This document shows positions 54,074 to 63,216 of a stretch of 64,000 nucleotides of DNA, one piece after another. The stretch comes from Thermoguttaceae bacterium (lineage in GTDB: Bacteria; Planctomycetota; Planctomycetia; Pirellulales; Thermoguttaceae). Numbering within the stretch: the first letter of the stretch is position 1; every line of letters begins with the position of its first letter. The position numbers were made by a program, and so were the translations under genes. The stretch spans positions 18,381 to 82,380 of the forward strand of contig JAFRXD010000093.1 in the NCBI GenBank assembly GCA_017441605.1, read 5' to 3'. The notes beneath the pieces were generated by a model. The model saw nothing but the letters and a program-made list of their open reading frames with translations, did not search any database and was not told the origin of the DNA.

Positions 54074-57000
54074 ATGAAACGCGATCTTTCTAATCGTCGA
54101 TTCTTTGATTTCTTCCGTTCTTCCAACTCGACCGCCGACGCTCGCAAAGCCCCGAAAACGCGCGACCTGCGCGTCGAGTCCCTCGAGGAGCGCCAACTGC
54201 TGAGCGCGACGCCTTGCGAGATCGCCCCGGAGCTCGCCGAAATTTCGGCTGTCGGCTCGATCGCCAACGTCGCCGACTCTTCCCCCGCGACTTGGCTCGT
54301 CTCGCTGACCGACGACGACGTAGAAATGCGGGGAACCCTCCGCCACGCGCTCGCCAACGCCGAAGCGGGGGACGTCGTTCAATTCGCCTCGTCCTTAAGA
54401 AGCGAGACAATTACCCTCGATGGAACGGAGCTTATCGTTGACAAAGCGATTACGATCGACGCCTCAAATCTATGGGACGCCGAGAACAACGCCCCCGGTT
54501 TGACGATTAGCGCGAACAACGCTTCTCGCGTCTTTGATATTAGATCCGACGCGGAGTTGAACGGGTTGTCGATTACCGCCGGAAACGCCCGGTATGGGGG
54601 AGGTATCTATGCGTACCAAGTCAGTTTAACGCTACGAAATTGCTCGATTTCCAATAACGTTGCGATTGGCGAGATTTCCGATGGCCGCGTTTACGGCGGA
54701 TACGGCGGCGGGGTCTATGCTGCGTTCTGTGGCGAGACGACGTTTGAAAATTGTTTGTTCGCAAATAACTCCGCTATTTATGGCGGCGGAGTTTACGTCG
54801 ATTGCGAGGTCGCGACCTTTAACAATTGTTTAATTACAAACAACTCGAGCGATTACGATGGCGGCGGAGCTTGGGTCGGTTGCGCTGACGCGACCTTTAA
54901 CAATTGTTCAATTACAAACAACTCGAGCGATTACAATGGCGGCGGAGTTGAATTGCGTTGCGACAACGTCGGAACCTTTGAAAATTGTTCGATTTCCAAT
55001 AATATTTCCAAGAGAAATGGAGGAGGCGTTTGCTTCCTGCGCGGAGATCTATCAATGTCAAATTGCTTGATTTCCGAAAACTCCGCCCTTTCCGGAGCCG
55101 GCGTTTCCCTCTATAAAATGTATTCGGCGTACGACGTAACGGGAACGTTTAATTCCTGTTCTATCGTCGACAATATTGGCGCCGGAATTGGGACAATTTT
55201 TGAAGTTTCCTCCTTTACGCTAACGAACTGTACCTTGGCTGGCAATAGTTACGGAATCAGCGATTATAATTGTGGAGGAACGATTCGTAATTCGATCGTT
55301 GCCGGTAACGAAACGGACTTTTATGATTCCGCAATAGTCAATGGTTATAATACCCTCTCCTCCTTTACCAACTGGTCCAACAAATCCCAACCGGACGTCG
55401 TCAACTACCTTTACGACCCGACGAGCCCCCTCTTCGTCGACCCAGAAAACGGCGATTACCGACTTGCGCCGAACGTTCAAGCGATCGATCGCGGCGACAA
55501 CCAATACGTCTCCGGGACGACCGATCTCGCCGGAAATCTCCGAATCGTCGCCAGCCTCGGCTCCGACCCCGTCGTTGACCTTGGCGCTTACGAGTATCAA
55601 GAAACGATACCCTTTGAAACGCCGTCAATTATCGTCAACACGGAAGAGGACGTCGTCGACCGACTCGACGACAAAATCTCCCTCCGCGAGGCGCTTGTCT
55701 ACGCCAATCCCGGCGACGCGATTACCTTCGCCGACTCGCTGAAAGGAAAAACGATTACCCTCGACGGTTCTCAGCTAACCGTCGACAAAGCGATTGCGAT
55801 CGACGCTTGGAGCCTCTGGGACGACGCCAACGACGCCCCGGGCTTGACGATTAGCGGAAACGGCGCCTCGCGCGTCTTTAGCGTTGGCGCGAACGCGTCC
55901 TTCAAAGGGCTGAGAATCGTTGACGGCGCGGCGGACAACGGCGCGGGGATTAGCGCGAACAACGCGAACTTGACCGTTGAAAACTGCGTTTTTGAATCGA
56001 GCGCCGCGACGGGTCAAGGGGGCGCGATCTATGTGAACGGCGGAACCTTTTCGTTCGAGGGCGCGACGTTCGAAAACAACTCGGCGAACGGGGACGGAAG
56101 CGCGATTTATACCAATTCCTCCTCCGGTTCGATCGTCGACTCCAACTTCTCGAACAATACGACTAACTCGGGCGCGACCGCGAAGTTTTACAATACTTCG
56201 GTCGCCGTCGACAACGCGTTCGTGGAAAACAATTACGCTAAAGGCTACGTCGGCGCGTTCGATTTCGCGGGGAATTCGGCCGGCGCGGTTTGCTCCGTTT
56301 CCAATTCCCGATTCTTCAATAATAGGGCGGATTCCGGCGCCGGTTGCCTCGCGCCGAATCATCAGAACGCCGAGTCGATTACCATCGTCGACTCGTACTT
56401 CGAAGGGAACTCGACCGGCGGTCGAGGAGGCGCCCTCTTTATTGGATGCAATACTTATGTCGCGCGATGCCAATTCGTTAACAACGACGCCCAAAGCGGG
56501 GGCGCTTTCCACGTCCTGTCGAACGGCGTCCTCTCGACGACGGACTGCGTTTTTAGCGGCAACTCCGCTCAACGCGGAGGCGCGGGTTACAACGAGGGCG
56601 TCGCGACGATCGAGAATTGCGAGATCGTCGGCAACGACGCGACGTTAAACTCCTCCGCGTCCTCGAGCGCCTATTCTTACGGCGGCGGAATGTACTCGAG
56701 TGGAACGTTGACGATGATTGATAGCGCGATCTCCTCGAACGCGGTCGTCTCTTCTTCCGCTTCCTCGAAAGCCTATTCTTATGGCGGCGGAATCTACTCG
56801 ACCGGCAACTCGACCCTAACCAACTGCAAAATCTCCGCGAATTGCGCCAGTTCCTCTTGCGGTTCCGCTAATCCGTACGCTTACGGCGGAGGCGTCTACT
56901 CCTCGGGGACGTTAACCGCGACTAACTGCGAGATTTCCGCGAATTATACCGCCGCGAGCGCTTCGGGGAATTACTCGAAATATTTCCTAGGCGGCGGCGC

Positions 57001-60000
57001 TTACGTCAACGGCGGGAGCGCGACGTTTTCGAACTGTACGATCGCGGGCAATTCGGCGGCTACCTCCGGAGGCGTTTACGGAACGGCGACCTTCAACAAC
57101 GCGATCGTCGCGACGAACTATGGCGGAGACGGCGTTTCGTCCGCCGCCTCCAATAATTTCATTGGCGGCGATCCCTGTTTCGTCGTCGCGCCGCAATTCG
57201 ACGAAAACGGCGTCTTGCAAAACGCGGATCAACTCGACTTGCGTTTAACTCAAAGAAGTTGGGCGATCGATTCCGGCGACAACCAATGCGCGTCCGGATT
57301 GACGACCGACCTCGCCGGAAACCCGCGAATCGTCGCTAGCGTTGGCGCCGACGAGGTCGTCGATATCGGCGCTTACGAGTACCAGACGACGATATCCGTT
57401 GAAACGCCGTCGATTATCGTCAACACCGAAGAGGACTCCTTCGATCGACTTGATAACAAAATCTCCCTCCGCGAGGCGCTGAGCTACGCCGAGGACGGCG
57501 ACGCGATTACCTTCGCCGACTCGCTGAAGGGCAAGACGATTACACTTGGCGGAGCCCAGCTTACCGTTAACAAAGCGATTGCGATCGACGCTCGGAGCCT
57601 TTGGGACGACGTAAACGACGCTCCCGGCTTGACGATCAGCGGAAACGGCGCGTCCCGAGTTATCGACGCCGCCGCCGACCTGTCCCTTTACGGCCTGACG
57701 ATTACGGGCGGATCTAACCGCGGAGTTAGCGTTAACGGAACGGACTCCGATCTGACGATCGCCGACTGCGTTTTTCGAGAGAACGTCGGTAACGGTCCCG
57801 CCGTCGAAGTTTGGGGCGCTTCGGTTAACGTCTCGAACAGTTCGTTTATCGACAACAATTCCAACAACGACCCGGGCGCCGGTATCCTTATCGGTTGCCC
57901 CGGAACCGTTTCGAATTGTTCGTTCGTCGGCAATTCCGCCGGAAGCAACATGGGCGGCGGCGCGACCGTCTATTTGCTCGGCGACGTCGCGTTCGAGAAC
58001 TGCTCGTTCGTTGAGAACTCCGCTGGGAGTGGGGGCGCGGTTTGCGTCGTGAACTCGAGCGAGTTCGAGGCCTCGTTTGTCGATTGTTCCTTTGAGAACA
58101 ACGCGGCGACGTACTACGGCGGCGCCGCCCATATTTACAGCGGCGGGAACGGAAGATTCGTTAATTGTTCCTTTAATGGGAACGCGACTTCCTATGACTC
58201 CGGGTACGGCGGAGCGGTTTGCGTTTATAACTCCGGTTCGAATGGAACGTTCGAATCCTGTTCGTTTAAGAACAATTCCTCTGGAACGGCGACCGTTATG
58301 TCGGCGTACGAAGGTTCCGCGACGTTGACGAATTGCGAAATCGTCGGAACCGTCAAAAAGAACGACAACTACTGGCACGGCGGGTATTTTAACCTTCAAG
58401 GTTCCGGAGCGCTTGTAAACTGCGCGATCTCCGGCAACCGTTACGGAATCGTCCAACAGAATGGAACGACGAACGTCTATAACTCGATTATCGCGGGAAA
58501 CGATACGGACGTTAGTCCTTCCGGAACCCTAAACGCCTATAATACCCTCTCGACCTTCGTCGACTGGACCAACGCCGAGACGGGAGTCCGCAACTTCCGT
58601 TACTCCCCGACTCTCTCCCTCTTCGCCGACCCAGAGAGCGGCGATTACCGCCTCGACGAGGATTCCCAAGCGGTCGACCTCGGCGATAATTCGTTCGCCG
58701 TCGGCCAGACCGATCTCGACGGGAACCCGCGCGTCGCGAGAACCGTCGATTTGGGTCCTTACGAACTGAACGACTCGCGGCTCTCTCCCCCGGCGATTAC
58801 CGGAGTCTCGACGGCGAAAAAGTCGGTTACCTTCAAAATCAACGCGGTCGACGGCGCGACGAGCTATCGCGTCGAGTATTCGACCGACCCGACCTTCGAG
58901 ACGTTCTCTTATAAGAACTATGCGACGACCGGCGCGAAGACGATTGCCGGACTCGACTACGGAACGACCTACTACTTCCGCGTCAAAGCCTCCGCAAACG
59001 GAGTCGTCGGTTCCGGTTTGACGTTCTTTAACGCCAAGACGAAGAACGAGACGTTCTCCGACGCGCCGACTCTGGCGCTCGTAGAGTTTGACTACAACGC
59101 GATTACCGTCGATATCGGAGCGGTTCCCAACGCTGGGGAATACCTCGTCCAGTACTCGCCCTACGCTTCGTTCGAGTACTTCTACGAGGCGGCGTTCGCC
59201 GACGCCGGAACTCAAACGATTTCAGATCTCTCGGAGGGAACGACCTACTACTTGCGCGTTAAAGCGACCGCCTCGGGTTATGACGATTCCGCGTTCTCGG
59301 AAACTCTTGAAGCCGCGACGCGCCCGAACGAGACCTTCTCCGCCGCTCCGACGCTAACCTTCGTAGCGTCCGGTTACAATTCGATTACCGTCGATATCGG
59401 AGCGGTAGCCAATGCCGAGCAATACCTCGTCCAGTACTCGACCTACGCCTCGTTCGGCGCCCTCTCGACCGCGACTTTTGCCGAAGCCGGAACTCAAACG
59501 ATTTCAAATCTCTCGCCTGGAACGACCTACTACTTGCGCGTTAAAGCGACCGCGCCCCATTACGACGATTCCGCGTTCTCGGAAACCGTTGAAGTCGCGA
59601 CCCCCGTCGTCCCCGAAGACGCTTTCGAGCCGAACGACTCTCTCGCCGCCGCCGCCGACTTGGGAACGCTAACCGAGTTCTACTCCAACGACGATTTGAC
59701 GATCCACGTCTCCTCCGACAACGACTGGTTTAAGTTTACCACCGTCGCGACCGGGGGGACGAACGACTTTATTCGCCTTGCGCATCAATATAGTTCCCGC
59801 GTCAATATCGACGTCTACCTGTTCAACGAAAGCGGCAGTGCGATAGCGAGTTCGACAAGATCCTTCGGACTCGAGACGATCTCCCTTAACGGATTGTCCG
59901 CCGGAACCTACTATATCAGAGTTTTTAATTACTCTTCGGCGGGCGTCGCTCCTTACTCCCTCGATATCGCCGCCCCCGGGCGCTCGGATTCCGACTTTAC

Positions 60001-62980
60001 CCCGATGTTCGTCGTTACGACCGAAGAGGACGTCTCGGACAGATACGACGACAAGATCTCCTTGCGCGAGGCGCTCTCTTACGCGCGCGCCGGGGAATCG
60101 ATCGGATTCGTCGATTCGATGAAGGGCAAAACGATTACCCTTGGCGGATCAGAGCTTACCGTCAACAGAGCGATTACCGTCGACGCGTCGAATCTCTGGG
60201 ACGACGAGAACGACTCCCCCGGCTTGACGATCGACGCGAACGGCCAATCGCGCGTTCTTAACGCCAGGGCCGATCTGAATCTTCGCGGTTTGACGATTAA
60301 AGGAGGAGCTTCCGCGGGTCGTGGCGCCGGAATCGACGCGGAATACTCCTCTGGTTTAAAACTAACGGTCGAAAACTGCGTTTTTACCGACAATACCGCC
60401 GACGGGCAAGGCGGCGCGGTCTTTCTATGGGGAGGAGGATCCGTCTTCGAGGACTGCAAGTTTGACCGTAATTCCGGTTCCTCTGGAGGCGCGGTAAAAA
60501 TCGGCGGTAGTTCGTCCAACGGAGCGTCCTTCGAAAACTGCTTATTTATCGATAATTCCGCCGTATCGTTTGGCGGCGCGGTCGCCGTAAGTAACGACGG
60601 TTATTCCGAGTCCGAGTCTTATGTTGGCGACGGAACGTTCGTTAATTGCCTCTTCCAGGGCAACGCGGCGTATAGCGGAGGCGCCGCTTGCGTCTATAAT
60701 TATGGGACTGGCGCCTTCTCAAATTGCTCCTTTACCAATAACGCGGCGGACGGTTACGGCGGCGGCGCTTTCGTTCAACTCGGAGGGAGCGGAACCTTCG
60801 CAAATTGTTCCTTTACCGAGCATTCCAATCCGAGCGTAATCGGCGGAGGGGTTTGCGTCCACGGTTCGGAATCGACGGGAACTTTCGAATCCTGCTCGTT
60901 CGCGAACAATTTCTCCAAACAAGCGAGCGTTATGTTTCATTATGGTTCCGGAACGTTGACGAACTGCGAAATTGTTGGTAATTCACAGGTTGTCTATAAC
61001 GACGACAACGATTATAGCCTGAGCGGAGGCGCGTATTTTCTCGAAGGATCGGGTTCGCTCGTCAACTGCGCGATTGCGGACAATACCTTCGGAATCCTTT
61101 GCGCGAACTCGACCGTTAACGTTTATAATTCGATCGTTGTCGGAAACGGCGCCGACGTCAACTCGTCCGGGACGATCAACGCCTATAACGCCCTCTCGAC
61201 CTTTACCAACTGGACCAACGCCAACGAAACAGGCGTCGTCAACTACGTTTACGACCCGAACCGCCCCCTCTTCGCCGACCCCGAAAACGGCGATTATCGC
61301 CTCGCCAACGGTTCTCAAGCGGTCAATCTCGGCGACGATTCGTTTGTCGTCGTCGAGACCGACCTCGACGGGAACCCGCGATTCGTGGGCGCCGTCGACC
61401 TAGGCCCTTACGAGCTCCAGACGGTCGTCTCCCAACTCGACGCTCCGGCGATTACCGGAACGACGACGACGAAAGTCGCGGTAACGTTCAAGATTAACGC
61501 CGTCGCCAACGCGACCGGGTACCGCGTCGAGTACGGAACCGACCCGAACTTCGAAACCTTCGCGTTCAAGAACTATACTTCCGCCGGCGCGAAGACGATC
61601 TCTGGGCTCGACTTCGGAACGACCTACTACTTCCGCGTCAAGGCGACCGCCGACGGATACGACGATTCCGACTGGACGACCTTTGAAGCCGCGACGAAGA
61701 AAGAGGCGCTTTCCGGCGCTCCGACCCTGACCGCCGCCTCGGTCGGATTCGATTCGGTCGTCCTTGCGATCGGAACGGTCGCCAACGCGGAACAATACGT
61801 CGTCGAATACGATACGAGCGACGCGTTCTCCGCGCCGACCCCGGTCCCCTTCGACGCCGCCGGAAACGCGACCGTTTCCAACTTGGCTTCCAATACGACT
61901 TACTGCTTCCGCGTCAAGGCGATCGCCCCGCGATACGACGATTCCGCTTGGTCCGAAACCGTCGTCGCGACGACCCTCGACCCGAGCGCCGTTCCGCTCG
62001 ACGTCCCGACGATCGCCGCGCTCTCCGGAACCAAGACGGCGATCGTCGTTAAGCTCGAAGGGGTCGCCGACGCTCAAAAGTACGTCGTGGAGTACGCGAC
62101 CGACGCGTCCTTCTCGAACGCCTCCTCGAAGACCTATTCGAGCGCCGGTTCTAAGACGATCTCCGGCTTGCCGACTGGAACGTGGTATTACGTCCGCGTC
62201 AAAGCGACCGCGACCGGGCGTCTCGACTCGCCTTATACCGAGACGAGAAAGATTTATACCGGAAGTTTGTACGCGACGCCGTCCTTTACCTTTTCCGCCG
62301 TCAAGACCTCCGTCGTGCTCAATATCAAGCCGGGCAAGATCGACGCGAATCAAGGCGCGCCCGAGAAGTACGTTATTGAGTATAGCGAGAACCCCGATTT
62401 CTCGAACGCGAAGACGCGAACCGTCTCGCAAGGAGTCGAGGCGGACGGAACCCTCAAGCCCTGCAAACCGACGATTTCCGGTCTAACTTTTGGAACGAAC
62501 TACTACTTCCGCGTTAAGGCGACCGGTTCGCTGGGGAACGATTCCGCTTGGAACAACTACAACGGCAAGACGATCGCCGCCGGGCAGCTCGCCGTTCCGA
62601 CGTTCTTCACGAGCAAAATCGAATCCGATTTCTTCAACGTCAGGTGCTACAACTCCGCGAGCGCGTCCGGTTTCGAGGTAATGTATTCGACCAACTCTGA
62701 TTTCTCCGACGCTCAATGCGCGAGTTGCTCCGCCTCGTCGGGAACTGTCAAGGTCGAAGGACTGTCCCCGAATACGAAGTACTACTACAAAGTCCGCGCC
62801 AAAGGCGACGGCGTCAACCGCGTCGACTCCACTTGGTCCGTTATCGTCAATAGCGTAACGACCAAGGCGGCTACGACCTCGAGCGCCGTCCTCGAAGAAG
62901 ACTCCCCCTTCGAGAACTTCTTCGAACAAGACGAGCTCGACGCCTTCTGGGACGTCCTCGCGAAGTCGGTCGCAAAGTAG
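54074..62980 (+). CDS. giant beta-helix/FN3/PPC surface protein
   Basis: This protein has 2968 residues. The N-terminus (MKRDLSNRRFFDFFR ... RDLRVESLEERQLLSA) is the planctomycete extracellular-protein motif. Four modules follow, each with a CSLREA-like start (DKISLREAL), TITLxGxxLTVxKAI(T/A)IDA, a right-handed beta-helix of FxNCxFxxNxA rungs with GGGxY and an anchor-Q segment ending (V)DLG(A/P)YE; they lie at about 54290-55600, 55620-57380, 57400-58770 and 60000-61420. FN3-like repeats are at 58780-59610 and 61435-62860, and a PPC domain (EPNDSLAAAADLG ... YYIRVFNYSSAG) at 59615-59970. The tail is ELDAFWDVLAKSVAK. It is probably a secreted adhesin or matrix protein. AAGGTG precedes the ATG at 54074; the frame opens at 54041, but the motif starts here. 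Confidence 0.93.
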   Translation: MKRDLSNRRFFDFFRSSNSTADARKAPKTRDLRVESLEERQLLSATPCEIAPELAEISAVGSIANVADSSPATWLVSLTDDDVEMRGTLRHALANAEAGDVVQFASSLRSETITLDGTELIVDKAITIDASNLWDAENNAPGLTISANNASRVFDIRSDAELNGLSITAGNARYGGGIYAYQVSLTLRNCSISNNVAIGEISDGRVYGGYGGGVYAAFCGETTFENCLFANNSAIYGGGVYVDCEVATFNNCLITNNSSDYDGGGAWVGCADATFNNCSITNNSSDYNGGGVELRCDNVGTFENCSISNNISKRNGGGVCFLRGDLSMSNCLISENSALSGAGVSLYKMYSAYDVTGTFNSCSIVDNIGAGIGTIFEVSSFTLTNCTLAGNSYGISDYNCGGTIRNSIVAGNETDFYDSAIVNGYNTLSSFTNWSNKSQPDVVNYLYDPTSPLFVDPENGDYRLAPNVQAIDRGDNQYVSGTTDLAGNLRIVASLGSDPVVDLGAYEYQETIPFETPSIIVNTEEDVVDRLDDKISLREALVYANPGDAITFADSLKGKTITLDGSQLTVDKAIAIDAWSLWDDANDAPGLTISGNGASRVFSVGANASFKGLRIVDGAADNGAGISANNANLTVENCVFESSAATGQGGAIYVNGGTFSFEGATFENNSANGDGSAIYTNSSSGSIVDSNFSNNTTNSGATAKFYNTSVAVDNAFVENNYAKGYVGAFDFAGNSAGAVCSVSNSRFFNNRADSGAGCLAPNHQNAESITIVDSYFEGNSTGGRGGALFIGCNTYVARCQFVNNDAQSGGAFHVLSNGVLSTTDCVFSGNSAQRGGAGYNEGVATIENCEIVGNDATLNSSASSSAYSYGGGMYSSGTLTMIDSAISSNAVVSSSASSKAYSYGGGIYSTGNSTLTNCKISANCASSSCGSANPYAYGGGVYSSGTLTATNCEISANYTAASASGNYSKYFLGGGAYVNGGSATFSNCTIAGNSAATSGGVYGTATFNNAIVATNYGGDGVSSAASNNFIGGDPCFVVAPQFDENGVLQNADQLDLRLTQRSWAIDSGDNQCASGLTTDLAGNPRIVASVGADEVVDIGAYEYQTTISVETPSIIVNTEEDSFDRLDNKISLREALSYAEDGDAITFADSLKGKTITLGGAQLTVNKAIAIDARSLWDDVNDAPGLTISGNGASRVIDAAADLSLYGLTITGGSNRGVSVNGTDSDLTIADCVFRENVGNGPAVEVWGASVNVSNSSFIDNNSNNDPGAGILIGCPGTVSNCSFVGNSAGSNMGGGATVYLLGDVAFENCSFVENSAGSGGAVCVVNSSEFEASFVDCSFENNAATYYGGAAHIYSGGNGRFVNCSFNGNATSYDSGYGGAVCVYNSGSNGTFESCSFKNNSSGTATVMSAYEGSATLTNCEIVGTVKKNDNYWHGGYFNLQGSGALVNCAISGNRYGIVQQNGTTNVYNSIIAGNDTDVSPSGTLNAYNTLSTFVDWTNAETGVRNFRYSPTLSLFADPESGDYRLDEDSQAVDLGDNSFAVGQTDLDGNPRVARTVDLGPYELNDSRLSPPAITGVSTAKKSVTFKINAVDGATSYRVEYSTDPTFETFSYKNYATTGAKTIAGLDYGTTYYFRVKASANGVVGSGLTFFNAKTKNETFSDAPTLALVEFDYNAITVDIGAVPNAGEYLVQYSPYASFEYFYEAAFADAGTQTISDLSEGTTYYLRVKATASGYDDSAFSETLEAATRPNETFSAAPTLTFVASGYNSITVDIGAVANAEQYLVQYSTYASFGALSTATFAEAGTQTISNLSPGTTYYLRVKATAPHYDDSAFSETVEVATPVVPEDAFEPNDSLAAAADLGTLTEFYSNDDLTIHVSSDNDWFKFTTVATGGTNDFIRLAHQYSSRVNIDVYLFNESGSAIASSTRSFGLETISLNGLSAGTYYIRVFNYSSAGVAPYSLDIAAPGRSDSDFTPMFVVTTEEDVSDRYDDKISLREALSYARAGESIGFVDSMKGKTITLGGSELTVNRAITVDASNLWDDENDSPGLTIDANGQSRVLNARADLNLRGLTIKGGASAGRGAGIDAEYSSGLKLTVENCVFTDNTADGQGGAVFLWGGGSVFEDCKFDRNSGSSGGAVKIGGSSSNGASFENCLFIDNSAVSFGGAVAVSNDGYSESESYVGDGTFVNCLFQGNAAYSGGAACVYNYGTGAFSNCSFTNNAADGYGGGAFVQLGGSGTFANCSFTEHSNPSVIGGGVCVHGSESTGTFESCSFANNFSKQASVMFHYGSGTLTNCEIVGNSQVVYNDDNDYSLSGGAYFLEGSGSLVNCAIADNTFGILCANSTVNVYNSIVVGNGADVNSSGTINAYNALSTFTNWTNANETGVVNYVYDPNRPLFADPENGDYRLANGSQAVNLGDDSFVVVETDLDGNPRFVGAVDLGPYELQTVVSQLDAPAITGTTTTKVAVTFKINAVANATGYRVEYGTDPNFETFAFKNYTSAGAKTISGLDFGTTYYFRVKATADGYDDSDWTTFEAATKKEALSGAPTLTAASVGFDSVVLAIGTVANAEQYVVEYDTSDAFSAPTPVPFDAAGNATVSNLASNTTYCFRVKAIAPRYDDSAWSETVVATTLDPSAVPLDVPTIAALSGTKTAIVVKLEGVADAQKYVVEYATDASFSNASSKTYSSAGSKTISGLPTGTWYYVRVKATATGRLDSPYTETRKIYTGSLYATPSFTFSAVKTSVVLNIKPGKIDANQGAPEKYVIEYSENPDFSNAKTRTVSQGVEADGTLKPCKPTISGLTFGTNYYFRVKATGSLGNDSAWNNYNGKTIAAGQLAVPTFFTSKIESDFFNVRCYNSASASGFEVMYSTNSDFSDAQCASCSASSGTVKVEGLSPNTKYYYKVRAKGDGVNRVDSTWSVIVNSVTTKAATTSSAVLEEDSPFENFFEQDELDAFWDVLAKSVAK
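54812..54948 (+). repeat. 78-bp direct repeat inside giant gene 2
   Basis: The segment beginning GCGACCTTTAACAATTGTT occurs at 54812 and 54890 and stays nearly identical over 58 bases. It encodes one 26-residue helix rung (FNNCLITNNSSDY). The local A+T content is higher than in the rest of the gene. Confidence 0.85.
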
Positions 62981-62995
62981 TATGCCGGCTCTTTC

Positions 62996-63062
62996 GGACG
63001 GTTCGGTTTCGCGAGAGCGATTCCGAAGTGCGCTCAAGTCGTTCGAGCGAGCCGAGCCGTCC
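62996..63062 (+). terminator. long hairpin after giant gene 2
   Basis: GGACGGTTCGG and CCGAGCCGTCC pair over 11 bp with one G-T pair around a 45-base loop that itself contains CGCTC/GAGCG. ATTTTGG follows. It is probably the transcription stop for the gene ending at 62980, although the T tract is short. Confidence 0.5.
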
Positions 63063-63100
63063 ATTTTGGCAAGAGTTCTTCCAATGATTGAAAAAACAAA

Positions 63101-63202
63101 TTAGGGCGTCGTTCGCTAGCGGACAACGTCGTGTGATTTAACGCAATTGATTTAGCGCGTCGTTCGCTAGCGGACGACGCTGTGTGATTTAACGCAATTG
63201 AT
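63101..63202. repeat. tandem 51-bp palindromic repeats upstream of LRR gene
   Basis: Two direct copies (63101-63151 and 63152-63202) match at all but a few positions. Each contains the 22-base palindrome CGTCGTTCGCTAGCGGACGACG (first copy slightly changed) followed by TGTGATTTAACGCAATTGAT. They end 14 bases before the start codon at 63217 and could be binding sites for a regulator. Confidence 0.7.
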
Positions 63203-63216
63203 AACGAGGTGAACGC

